A stretch of 9,566 nucleotides of DNA from Acidimicrobiia bacterium (lineage in GTDB: Bacteria; Actinomycetota; Acidimicrobiia; IMCC26256; BP-133). Under the pieces are notes generated by a model. The model did no database searches. It saw only the letters and a list, made by a program, of their open reading frames with translations, and was not told the DNA's origin. The stretch lies in the NCBI GenBank assembly GCA_025923175.1, contig JAICGL010000113.1, positions 1 through 9,566 on the forward strand. The letters run 5' to 3'. The first letter of the stretch is position 1, and the number at the start of each line of letters is the position of its first letter. Both the position numbers and the translations under genes were made by a program. Shown here piece after piece: positions 1 to 6,159 of the stretch.

Positions 1-4
1 GCGT

Positions 5-1039
5 CTAGACCGGCACGGCTTCCACGATCGACTGCGGGCACAGGGTCGGGACGATCTGCTCGAGCCGGAAGCCCGCTGCGTCCAAGAGGGCCGAGTACTC
101 GGCGCCGGTTCGCTCCACCCCGCCGATGGGCATCAGGAACCCCTCCTGGATGATGGAGAAGTCGGGCTGGTTGTCGTCGGGGATCACCGACTCGATCAGC
201 AGCAGGCGGCCGTTCGGGGCGATCGCTCGGCGCACGCTGCGCAGGATGGCGATCGCCCGCTCGTCGTTCCAGTCGTGGATGATCCACGACAGGCAGTAGC
301 CGTCGGCGCCGGCCGGCACGGATTCGAAGAAGTCGCCGCTCACGACCTCGCAGCGCTCGGCCAGCCCGGCCTCGGCCATCGCCGCCCGACCGGCCTCGAC
401 GACATGGGGCTGGTCGAACAGCACCCCCTTCACGGTCGGGTTCCCGGCCAGCAGGCACTGAAGGAAGAAGCCCTGCCCGCCGGCAATGTCGACGATCGTG
501 GTGAACTGCGAGAAGTCGTAGGCCATGAGGATCGGGCCGGTGAACTGCTTGCGCAGGTCGGTCATGGCCTCGTCGAAGTCGGCGCTGTCCTCCGGGTGCT
601 TCGCCAGGTACTCGAACAGCTCGGCCCCGAGGACCAGCTGGTCGGCCGGTTCGCCCGTCCGCACCGTGTGGCCGATCTCGAAGGCGATCCGGCCGGCCGG
701 CCCGTCGAGCATGCGGAAGAACGAGCCCATCGACACCGGGTGGTCGGCCCGGAGGCAGTCGCCGAGCGGTGTGAGGGAAAAGCGGTCATCGCCGGTCTTG
801 GCGAAAATCCCGGCGGCGGCCAGGAGGCGCAGCATCCGGTACAGCGATCGGGGGTGTGCTCCGCAGAGGCCGGCCAGTTCCTCGGCCGAACGGGGGCCGT
901 CAGCGAGGTGGTCGGCGACGCGGAGCTTGGCCGCGACCGCTACCGAGCGGGCGACGACGTACTGGGCGGCGAGATCGAGCAGCTCCAAGGGCGGAGCGGT
1001 GCTTCCGCCGGGCGGCGTGGTGAACGAGGGGATCGGCAT
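5..1039 (-). CDS. SAM-dependent O-methyltransferase (Methyltransf_2 type)
   Basis: A 344-residue protein of the small-molecule O-methyltransferase family (plant-OMT/hydroxyneurosporene-methyltransferase type), which moves a methyl group from S-adenosylmethionine to a hydroxyl, often on an aromatic or polyketide substrate. Residues about 18-95 form the winged-helix dimerisation domain (AAQYVVARSVAVAAKLRVAD, then RSLYRMLRLLAAAGIF). The catalytic Rossmann domain follows, with SAM motif I VDIAGGQG at 183-190, an acidic loop FDQPHVV at 208-214, GDFFE at 235-239, and IIHDW at 253-257, where His255 fits the family's catalytic base. The C-terminal GGVERTGAEYSALLDAAGF is also typical. Length is normal for the family. 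The ATG is preceded only by a weak AAGGGG about 16 nt upstream, so the start is less certain than the gene. The substrate cannot be read from sequence; no biosynthetic partner gene is visible, though the window ends just past the stop. Confidence 0.9.
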   Translation of the reverse strand: MPIPSFTTPPGGSTAPPLELLDLAAQYVVARSVAVAAKLRVADHLADGPRSAEELAGLCGAHPRSLYRMLRLLAAAGIFAKTGDDRFSLTPLGDCLRADHPVSMGSFFRMLDGPAGRIAFEIGHTVRTGEPADQLVLGAELFEYLAKHPEDSADFDEAMTDLRKQFTGPILMAYDFSQFTTIVDIAGGQGFFLQCLLAGNPTVKGVLFDQPHVVEAGRAAMAEAGLAERCEVVSGDFFESVPAGADGYCLSWIIHDWNDERAIAILRSVRRAIAPNGRLLLIESVIPDDNQPDFSIIQEGFLMPIGGVERTGAEYSALLDAAGFRLEQIVPTLCPQSIVEAVPV

Positions 1040-1061
1040 GCGGCCGAGCCTAAGACCCCTT

Positions 1062-1097
1062 TCAGGACAGGATCGAGCGGCCGATGGTCTCCTTCAT
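1062..1097 (-). pseudogene. Remnant of an acyl-CoA dehydrogenase 3' end
   Basis: In the 88-nt gap between the AmaP-like gene and the methyltransferase, the minus strand reads MKETIGRSILS followed by TGA. The intact acyl-CoA dehydrogenase further right ends MKEIIGRSILT and TGA. The two 36-nt stretches (1062-1097 and 3731-3766) match at 31 positions by my count, including 22 of 23 across the core. Upstream of the Met codon the frame becomes Arg-rich and loses all resemblance, so only the tail survives. A residue of a second, diverged acyl-CoA dehydrogenase gene is the simplest reading. Chance is unlikely because the frame and the stop codon are both kept. The two copies bracket the whole Asp23 operon in direct orientation. 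Confidence 0.65.
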
Positions 1098-1127
1098 CCG
1101 GCGGTTCCTTCTTCGCCTTCCTCGTCC

Positions 1128-1715
1128 TCAACGTCGCGCGCTGAGGCGAAACTCCAGGTTCGACTCGACGGCTTCCAGTTCCAGCGCCTGCTGGAACCGC
1201 GCCAGCGCCTCTTGCTCGATGCGGCTTCGCAGTGACGGGATGTGACAGCTGTCGACGACCTCCACCCGGAGGTCGATCTCGGGTGCCTCGGGTTCCCCGG
1301 TCACCCTGGCCGACACCTCGGTCACCCCGCGGTAGGTCTCGATGTCATCGGCCAGTGCGCGGGCCGCTCCCGCCGGTCGTACCACCGTCGTCCCACCGTC
1401 GCCCCGGTGGGTGAGGTCCACCCGCCGGGGTGTGCCTGCGGCCAGCTGGGCTCGTAGCCACCGCAAGCCGAGGAGCGCCGCAAGGAGCGACGCCACGGCG
1501 GCGGCGGGCCAGAACCAGGCGCGGTTACGGCCAACGAAGCGGCGCCAATCGTCGACCAACAGTGGCTCGGCCGCGGCCCGGTCACCGAACGCGCCCCATC
1601 CCCGGGCGAGCCCATAGGCGCCCACCCCGAGGAGAAGCAGGCCGACGAGCAACAGACCGGCACGGTTACGACGGTCAGCGCCGGTAGACGTTCCGGTGAC
1701 GGCTTGGCGATTCAC
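1128..1715 (-). CDS. amaP: AmaP-like alkaline-shock membrane anchor protein
   Basis: A 195-residue membrane protein, last gene of the Asp23 operon. Two hydrophobic helices lie at about 19-38 (AGLLLVGLLLLGVGAYGLA) and 67-86 (WFWPAAAVASLLAALLGLRW), joined by a short polar loop that contains DDWRRFVGRNR. A soluble C-terminal domain of about 105 residues follows, with alternating beta and helix pattern (ADDIETYRGVTEVSARVTG, then IDLRVEVVDSCHIPSLRSRI). This is the layout of AmaP, which in Staphylococcus anchors Asp23 to the membrane. The GTG start is chosen because an AGGGAGGAG ribosome site stands 3 nt before it, and because a longer reading would overlap the preceding gene by more than 100 nt. 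It starts 16 nt after the DUF6286 stop. The family call rests on architecture and neighbours more than on residue-level motifs. Confidence 0.72.
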   Translation of the reverse strand: MNRQAVTGTSTGADRRNRAGLLLVGLLLLGVGAYGLARGWGAFGDRAAAEPLLVDDWRRFVGRNRAWFWPAAAVASLLAALLGLRWLRAQLAAGTPRRVDLTHRGDGGTTVVRPAGAARALADDIETYRGVTEVSARVTGEPEAPEIDLRVEVVDSCHIPSLRSRIEQEALARFQQALELEAVESNLEFRLSARR

Positions 1716-1718
1716 GCG

Positions 1719-1727
1719 CTCCTCCCT
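1719..1727 (-). promoter_or_regulatory. Ribosome binding site fixing the AmaP-like start
   Basis: The minus strand reads AGGGAGGAG, then CGC, then the GTG start codon. It lies between the DUF6286 stop codon and this start, and it is the reason for preferring the GTG over any upstream ATG. Confidence 0.7.
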
Positions 1728-1731
1728 GGCG

Positions 1732-2250
1732 TCACTTCTTGTCCCGGTGGACGCGTATGGCGACGTCGAGGCGACCGTCAATGCCGAGATCGCGCAGACG
1801 GGCGCGGGCGACGTCCTCCAATCGGGATCGCACTTCGTCTTCGGGGCCACGGGTACCGGCCACGATCCGGGCTCGGTGGCGGCGGACCCTGGCCGTGGCC
1901 GTCGCCACCCCGGGCTGGCTCTCGGCGGTTCGGACCAGGGTCTGTTCCAGACTCCGCCGGGCGAGCCCGGCTTGGGCGATCCCGCTCTCCAGCGGAATGC
2001 TGCGAGGCCGGGCCCGCATCAGCTGCAAGGCGACGAGCACCATTCCGGCCACGCCGACGGCCAGGAACAGCGAGCGCGCCCCCGGGGAGTCCCACTGCTC
2101 GGCTCGGGCACTCGAATACCAGTCGTCGTAGGGGATGATCCACGGCTCGCGGCCGAGGCCGGCCAGGGCGATCTCGGCGGCGACCAGCACCCCGCCGGCC
2201 AACAGACCCAGCGCGGCGGCCACGGCAAGTACACGGTTGGCGATCTTCAC
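1732..2250 (-). CDS. DUF6286 domain membrane protein
   Basis: A 172-residue protein with two membrane helices, at about 7-31 (VLAVAAALGLLAGGVLVAAE) and 60-79 (SLFLAVGVAGMVLVALQL). Between them is a Trp-rich extracytoplasmic loop (EPWIIPYDDWYSSARAEQW). A cytoplasmic tail follows, with a Leu-anchored helix (LARRSLEQTLVRTAESQPGV) and a beta-rich end (LDVAIRVHRDKK). This matches actinobacterial DUF6286 proteins, which occur beside Asp23 genes; their exact function is unknown. The tail resembles the AmaP tail in layout, so it may also bind Asp23 proteins (inference). The start is GTG and overlaps the preceding gene's TGA as GTGA, which implies translational coupling. Confidence 0.75.
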   Translation of the reverse strand: MKIANRVLAVAAALGLLAGGVLVAAEIALAGLGREPWIIPYDDWYSSARAEQWDSPGARSLFLAVGVAGMVLVALQLMRARPRSIPLESGIAQAGLARRSLEQTLVRTAESQPGVATATARVRRHRARIVAGTRGPEDEVRSRLEDVARARLRDLGIDGRLDVAIRVHRDKK

Positions 2251-2630
2251 GGCAGGGTCTTCTCCCGGTCCCGGCGCGGGTTGCGACTGATGAGTTCGGG
2301 CACGGTGATGTTGACCTGCAGAACGGTCCGGCCGGTCAGAGACTCCACGCGTTCGGCGACGTGCTCACGCACCCGCTCTGCGACCTGGCGGACGGGCTCC
2401 GGATAGACGACATTGAAGGTGAGATCGAGGACGACGCTCTCGTCGTCGACCTCCGCCATGGCTTCGGCCGGCGAACCGGTGGTCCAGGGCAGGAAGCGGC
2501 CGAGCCCGGTCTGCACCTCGCCCTCTACGCCGGCGACCTCGGCTGCTGCCCGGGCGGCCAATCGCTCGAAGACGGCCGGTGCGATCGTGGTCGTCCCCCG
2601 CTCGGTGTCGGGTGCCTCGAGCATCGTCAC
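2247..2630 (-). CDS. Asp23/Gls24 family envelope stress protein (copy 2)
   Basis: A 127-residue Asp23/Gls24 protein. It has the family's N-terminal helix (TTIAPAVFERLAARAAAEVAGVEGE, about 14-38) and the strand-helix-strand core (VVLDLTFNVVYPEPVRQVAERVREHVAERVESLTGRTVLQVNITV, about 66-110). Family members form membrane-associated assemblies involved in envelope stress. The GTG start overlaps the DUF2273-like gene's TGA as GTGA, and no good ribosome site precedes it, so it is probably translated by coupling. An ATG two codons in is an alternative start. The C-terminus is basic (RNPRRDREK), unlike the acidic tail of copy 1, which suggests a different partner or surface. Confidence 0.85.
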   Translation of the reverse strand: MTMLEAPDTERGTTTIAPAVFERLAARAAAEVAGVEGEVQTGLGRFLPWTTGSPAEAMAEVDDESVVLDLTFNVVYPEPVRQVAERVREHVAERVESLTGRTVLQVNITVPELISRNPRRDREKTLP

Positions 2631-2821
2631 CGGCGGGACGTGGACCGGCTCCCCGGCCCGGCGAGGTACTCGGACAGGTCGAGGTCACCGTCAATCACCT
2701 TGCCGGCCAGGTAGCCGAGAGCTCCGAGGAAGCCGACCACCAGCATCGCCCCGAAGCCCTCGAGGACCAGGGCCAAGCCGAGGATCAGCCCGACGAAGAG
2801 ACCCACGGTCGTGGTCTGCAT
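2627..2821 (-). CDS. DUF2273-like small membrane protein
   Basis: A 64-residue protein that is mostly hydrophobic. Helix one is about TVGLFVGLILGLALVLEG and helix two about AMLVVGFLGALGYLAGKVI; a short polar tail follows (DGDLDLSEYLAGPGSR). Size, Gly-rich helices and position between Asp23 genes fit the DUF2273 small membrane proteins found in these operons, which may help tether Asp23 proteins. Two ATG codons are adjacent (2824 and 2821). The GGGGAGG ribosome site leaves only 2 nt to the first but 5 nt to the second, so the second is preferred. The stop overlaps the next gene's GTG. Confidence 0.72.
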   Translation of the reverse strand: MQTTTVGLFVGLILGLALVLEGFGAMLVVGFLGALGYLAGKVIDGDLDLSEYLAGPGSRSTSRR

Positions 2822-2837
2822 CATTTCCTCCCCGCAA

Positions 2838-3176
2838 TCAGCCGTCGTCCGGCAGGAAGATTTCTGCTCCCTCGCCGCCGTCGGGAAGATCCACGTCGTC
2901 CACATGCACATCGATCGGTAGGCCGGCGGTAATCGGACCCAACGCGGCGCGCACATCGGCAGCCACATCCGGCACGCTGGCACCCCAGCACGCCACCACA
3001 TGGACCTCGACGTATGAATCGGCCAACCGAACACCACGAACCCGCCGGCCGGGCAGATAGGTCGCCACCTCTCCGAACTGACCGCCAGAGAGTCGGGCGA
3101 CGGAGCGGCACTTGCCCGCTCGCTCGGCCACGGCGTCGACGTCGATGGCTTCGGCAAGACCCGAGGCGCGGTCCAT
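2838..3176 (-). CDS. Short, divergent Asp23-like protein
   Basis: A 112-residue protein. The second half shows the Asp23 core pattern: VRGVRLADSYVEVHVVACWG, then SVPDVAADVRAALGPITAGL, then PIDVHVDDVDLP, at about 46-98. The N-terminal part (AERAGKCRSVARLSGGQFGE) replaces the usual helix and appears to carry a short variable-loop sequence (VATYLPGRRV) before the core. It ends in an acidic tail (DGGEGAEIFLPDDG). It starts 10 nt after the stop of Asp23 copy 1, with a weak GCGGG ribosome site. An in-frame upstream extension is Thr/Ser-rich and overlaps the preceding gene, so it is rejected. A divergent Asp23 subunit is the best call; a specialised adaptor for the membrane partners is possible. Confidence 0.7.
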   Translation of the reverse strand: MDRASGLAEAIDVDAVAERAGKCRSVARLSGGQFGEVATYLPGRRVRGVRLADSYVEVHVVACWGASVPDVAADVRAALGPITAGLPIDVHVDDVDLPDGGEGAEIFLPDDG

Positions 3177-3186
3177 ACCGGACCCG

Positions 3187-3639
3187 CTACTTCTTCTCGT
3201 CGTCCTGGTCGTCGCCGTCGTCGAGCCAGATGTCATCAACGGAGATGTTCACCTCGTTGACGGACAGGCCCGTCATCTTCTCCACGCGCTGGATGACGTT
3301 GGTGCGGACCGACCGGGACAGGTCGGGGATGGAAACGCCGTACTCCACGACGAGGTCCAGGTCGATGGTCGCGTCCGTCTCGCCGACCTCGACGGTGACG
3401 CCCTGCGTCGGGGCCGGCGCGTTGCCGCCCACCGGAAGCATCTCCTTGATCGCCCCCAGGGCACGGGCAGCGCCGGTGCCCATCTGATGCACACCCGACA
3501 CCTCCCGGGCGGCGATTCCAGCGATCTTGGCCACGACGGAGTCGGCCACGGTCGTGTTGCCTTGATCGGTCTGCAACTCCGCCTTTCCAGTGCTACTGCC
3601 ACGTTCCTTGGTGGCCGCCGCCGTGCCTGTCGATGCCAT
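3187..3639 (-). CDS. Asp23/Gls24 family envelope stress protein (copy 1)
   Basis: A 150-residue Asp23/Gls24 protein, first gene of the operon. The family signature is complete: a helix at 27-50 (GNTTVADSVVAKIAGIAAREVSGV), then TIDLDLVVEYGVSIPDLSRS at 91-110, VRTNVIQRVEKMTGLSV at 111-127 and VNISVDDIWL at 130-139. The N-terminus is low-complexity Thr/Lys-rich and the C-terminus is strongly acidic (DDGDDQDDEKK). The ATG is chosen because AGGGAG precedes it by 5 nt; a GTG five codons further upstream would overlap that site. A stress-type promoter candidate lies about 50-75 nt upstream. Asp23 homologues are cytoplasmic-face envelope proteins induced by alkaline or general stress. Confidence 0.92.
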   Translation of the reverse strand: MASTGTAAATKERGSSTGKAELQTDQGNTTVADSVVAKIAGIAAREVSGVHQMGTGAARALGAIKEMLPVGGNAPAPTQGVTVEVGETDATIDLDLVVEYGVSIPDLSRSVRTNVIQRVEKMTGLSVNEVNISVDDIWLDDGDDQDDEKK

Positions 3640-3679
3640 GGATTCTCCCTTCACCGCCGCTGAGCGCAGACGTTTGACC

Positions 3680-3702
3680 CGCGGGGTTGCCTACCCCCCG
3701 CG
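3680..3702. repeat. GC hairpin downstream of the acyl-CoA dehydrogenase
   Basis: Arms CGCGGGG (3680-3686) and CCCCGCG (3696-3702) are perfectly complementary, with a 9-nt loop. The hairpin sits 28 nt after the dehydrogenase stop, so it could attenuate read-through. There is no T-run after it on the minus strand, so it is not a standard intrinsic terminator. It overlaps the -10 element of the candidate stress promoter. Confidence 0.4.
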
Positions 3703-3715
3703 CGCCCGGCAAAAC
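3691..3715 (-). promoter_or_regulatory. Candidate SigB/SigF-type promoter of the Asp23 operon
   Basis: On the minus strand GTTT (3715-3712) is followed after 15 nt by GGGTAG (3696-3691). The general-stress sigma consensus in Gram-positive bacteria is close to GTTT, 14-17 nt, GGGTAT, so the -10 differs at one base. The element lies 52-76 nt before the first Asp23 start, leaving a leader of about 45 nt, and no other gene lies between. A stress-sigma promoter fits the known induction of asp23 by SigB in staphylococci. Matches this short occur by chance in GC-rich DNA, so it remains a candidate. Confidence 0.45.
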
Positions 3716-3730
3716 CTGGGATTCCGCCGG

Positions 3731-4879
3731 TCAGGTGAGAATGGAGCGGCCGATGATCTCCTTCATGATCTCGGTCGTGCCGCCGTAGATGCGGGTAACG
3801 CGGGCGTCGGCGTAGGCCCGGGCGATCGGGTACTCGGTCATGAAGCCGTAGCCACCGTGGAGCTGCACGCCGATGTCGGTGGCCCGGCCCTGCAGTTCGG
3901 TGCACCACCACTTGGCCATGGCCGCCTCCTCGGCGGTGAGCTGCCCCTGGTTGTGGGCCAGGATCGCCTTGTCGATGAAAGCCTCGGCGACAGCGATCTC
4001 CGTGGCCATCTCGGCCAGCTTGAAGCGGGTGTTCTGGAAACCGGCGATCGGCTGCCCGAAGGCCTGGCGCTCCTTCACGTACTCGAGGGTCCACCGGTAG
4101 GCGGCCCGGGCGTTGGCCAGGCCGGCCGCCGCGATCGAGAGCCGTTCCTGCGGCAGGTTGGTGACGAGGTAGCGGAACCCCTCCCCCTCGGCGCCGAGGA
4201 GGTTCGCGACCGGCACCCGCGCGTCGGTGAAGAACAGCTCGGCGGTGTCCTGGGAGTGGAGGCCGATCTTGTCGAGGTTGCGGCCGCGCTCGAAGCCCTC
4301 CGTGTCCCGCTCGATGATCAGCAGCGACATGCCCTTGTGCTTCTGTGTGGGATCGGTCTTCACCGCCGTGATGACGAGATCGGCGTTGATCCCGTTGGTG
4401 ATGAACGTCTTGGAGCCGTTGACGACGTAGACGTCGCCGTCGCGGATCGCGGTGGTGGTCATCGAGGCGAGGTCGGAGCCGATACCCGGCTCGGTCATGG
4501 CAACGGCCGTGATGAGCTCACCGGAGCAGATGCCGGGCAGCCACCGCTGCTTCTGCTCGTCGTTGCACAGGCTGAGGAAGTACGGCAGGCAGATGTCGTT
4601 GTGCAGCGTGAGCCCCAGGCCGCTGCCGCCGATGGCGGTCTCGGCGACCTCGTCGATGATGACGGTGTTGTAGCGGAAGTCCTTCACGCCACCGCCGCCG
4701 TACTCCTCGGGGGCTTCCATGGCCAGGAACCCGGCCGCACCGGCCTTGGCGAAGATGGCCCGGTCCATGATGCCGTCGCGCTCGAACTCCTCCGCCCGGG
4801 GCACGACCTCCTTGTCCAGGAACCGCCGGAAGCTCTCCCGGAACATGTCGTGCTCGGGTTCGAAGAGGTCTCGTTGCAT
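3731..4879 (-). CDS. Long-chain-type acyl-CoA dehydrogenase
   Basis: A 382-residue FAD flavoenzyme that oxidises an acyl-CoA to the 2-enoyl-CoA, the first step of beta-oxidation. The N-terminal helical domain runs to about 120, the beta domain with flavin signature AMTEPGIGSD is at 127-136, and the C-terminal domain carries ERQAFG (270-275), QLHGGYGFMTEYPIARAYAD (339-358) and IYGGTTEIMKEII (364-376). The base position used by medium-chain enzymes is Gly here (YGGT, not YEGT). Glu245 in LPQERL lies where long-chain and isovaleryl enzymes carry their catalytic Glu, so the enzyme should be active and of the LCAD-like type. The ATG has AGGAG 8 nt upstream, partly overlapping the dehydrogenase stop before it. 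It is the last gene of the fad operon; chain length is not readable. Confidence 0.92.
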   Translation of the reverse strand: MQRDLFEPEHDMFRESFRRFLDKEVVPRAEEFERDGIMDRAIFAKAGAAGFLAMEAPEEYGGGGVKDFRYNTVIIDEVAETAIGGSGLGLTLHNDICLPYFLSLCNDEQKQRWLPGICSGELITAVAMTEPGIGSDLASMTTTAIRDGDVYVVNGSKTFITNGINADLVITAVKTDPTQKHKGMSLLIIERDTEGFERGRNLDKIGLHSQDTAELFFTDARVPVANLLGAEGEGFRYLVTNLPQERLSIAAAGLANARAAYRWTLEYVKERQAFGQPIAGFQNTRFKLAEMATEIAVAEAFIDKAILAHNQGQLTAEEAAMAKWWCTELQGRATDIGVQLHGGYGFMTEYPIARAYADARVTRIYGGTTEIMKEIIGRSILT

Positions 4880-4890
4880 GGCGTCTTCTC

Positions 4891-5661
4891 CTATCGAGGG
4901 GGCATCCGGATGCCGCCGTCGACCCGGAGCGTCTCGCCGTTCATGTAGTCGTTGGTGAGGCACTCCACGACCATCGAGGCCAGCTCGTCGGCGGTGCCGA
5001 GCCGGTGGGGGAACAGGACGCTCTCGCCGAGCTTCGCCTTGAAGGCGTCGGACTTCTCGCCCGTACCGTAGATGGGCGTGTCGATGAGGCCGGGGGCGAT
5101 CGTGTTGACGCGGATGCCCTGTGCCGACAGATCGCGGGCGGTCGTGAGCGTCAGGGAGACGATCCCGCCCTTGGAGGCGGAGTACGCCGCCTGGCCGATC
5201 TGGCCGTCGAACGCGGCCGCCGAGGAGATGTTGACGATGGCGCCCCGGGTTCCGTCGGCGTCGACGGGCTCATTCCTTGCGATGGCCGCCGCGGCGAGGC
5301 GGAGGCAGTTGAAGGTACCGATCAGGTTGACGCGGATCACCTTTTCGAACAGCTCGAGCGGATGCGGGTTCCCCTCCCGGTCGACGGTGCGGCTCGCTGC
5401 GCCGATGCCGGCGGAGTTGACCAGCGCCCGCAGCGGCGCAATCTCGGCAGCGGCGTCGACAGCCACCTGCACCTGCTCAGGATCGGCGACATCGGCTCGC
5501 ACGTAGAGCCCGCCCAACTCCGAAGCCAGGGCTTCGCCGAGTTCGTCGTTGAGATCGATGAGCACACAACGGGCGCCGCGCTTGGTGAGAGCGCGGGCTG
5601 AGGCGGCTCCGATTCCGGAGGCGCCCCCGGTGACGATGGCGGAAGTGCCGGCAAGCTCCAT
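4891..5661 (-). CDS. HSD10-like short-chain 3-hydroxyacyl-CoA dehydrogenase
   Basis: A 256-residue classical short-chain dehydrogenase. The cofactor motif TGGASGIG is at 11-18, and Asp36 at the end of the second strand favours NAD over NADP. NSAG is at 82-85, and the catalytic set is Asn112, Ser147, Tyr160 and Lys164 (YSASK). The stretches AAAFDGQIGQAAYSASKGGI and NGETLRVDGGIRM closely follow, from memory, the type II 3-hydroxyacyl-CoA dehydrogenase HSD10 (HSD17B10), so 3-hydroxyacyl-CoA oxidation is likely. HSD10 enzymes act on short and 2-methyl-branched acyl-CoAs and on some steroids. The operon with thiolase and acyl-CoA dehydrogenase supports the CoA role. The ATG lies 19 nt after the MarR stop with only a weak ribosome site. 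A FabG-like function is the less likely alternative. Confidence 0.88.
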   Translation of the reverse strand: MELAGTSAIVTGGASGIGAASARALTKRGARCVLIDLNDELGEALASELGGLYVRADVADPEQVQVAVDAAAEIAPLRALVNSAGIGAASRTVDREGNPHPLELFEKVIRVNLIGTFNCLRLAAAAIARNEPVDADGTRGAIVNISSAAAFDGQIGQAAYSASKGGIVSLTLTTARDLSAQGIRVNTIAPGLIDTPIYGTGEKSDAFKAKLGESVLFPHRLGTADELASMVVECLTNDYMNGETLRVDGGIRMPPR

Positions 5662-5680
5662 GAGGGGTCCGTTCAGCCTT

Positions 5681-6145
5681 TCAGTTCTGTTCGTCGACGG
5701 CGGCCAGGTTGCCCTGGAGCCGCAGGAGGGTCTCCGACAGTTGGCGCCGTTCGGCCTGGGTGACACCGGTCCACAGCCGCTGCCGGAGAGCGGTGTCGAC
5801 GGCGATGATCTCTTCCACCAGCGGGGCGGCACGCTCCGTGCTGGCTACGAGCCACACCCGCCGGTCGGCGGCAGAGGCACTGCGCTCCACCAGGCCTTTG
5901 CCTTCGAGGGCGTCGATGATGGCGCCGGTGGCCGCCCGGCCGATGCCGAGCCATTCGGCGAGCTGCGTCTGGGTCATCGGTCCGTGGGTGTGGACGTGGC
6001 CGAGCAGATAGGCCTCGGAGAGCTTGAGCCCGACCCCGGCCAGATGATTGTCGTAGGCGCGCCGCATCGCCCGCGACGTGGCCATGAGAAGCGACTCCAT
6101 CGTCTGACGCGGAGGCGCGCCGATATCCGGTTCGGCCGAGGCCAT
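5681..6145 (-). CDS. MarR family transcriptional regulator
   Basis: A 154-residue winged-helix protein of the MarR family. An N-terminal dimer helix (TMESLLMATSRAMRRAYDNHL) leads into LKLSEAYLLGHVHTHG. The DNA-binding part is MTQTQLAEWLGIGRAATGAIIDALEGKGLVER (57-88), and the wing carries the conserved DRR at 94-96 followed by VWLV. A C-terminal dimer helix closes the protein. MarR proteins usually repress their own operon and release DNA on binding a small ligand; here an acyl-CoA or the pathway substrate is a reasonable guess. The gene lies 14 nt after the thiolase stop, inside the fad operon. No clear ribosome site precedes the first ATG; Met16 and Met21 are alternatives, also without good sites. 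The inverted repeats before the thiolase are its best candidate target. Confidence 0.87.
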   Translation of the reverse strand: MASAEPDIGAPPRQTMESLLMATSRAMRRAYDNHLAGVGLKLSEAYLLGHVHTHGPMTQTQLAEWLGIGRAATGAIIDALEGKGLVERSASAADRRVWLVASTERAAPLVEEIIAVDTALRQRLWTGVTQAERRQLSETLLRLQGNLAAVDEQN

Positions 6146-6159
6146 ATTCGCCCGGCCGC

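Noticed and set aside
1049..1055. A TTAGGCT half-site before the methyltransferase start, similar to half of the iron box.
   Set aside because: The other half is absent; seven bases of match without symmetry is not enough to propose a regulator site.
3590..4948. A 452-codon open frame on the plus strand, antisense to the acyl-CoA dehydrogenase.
   Set aside because: Its protein shows no family motif, and long antisense frames are expected in GC-rich genes. The minus frame holds a complete acyl-CoA dehydrogenase with all motifs and a ribosome site.
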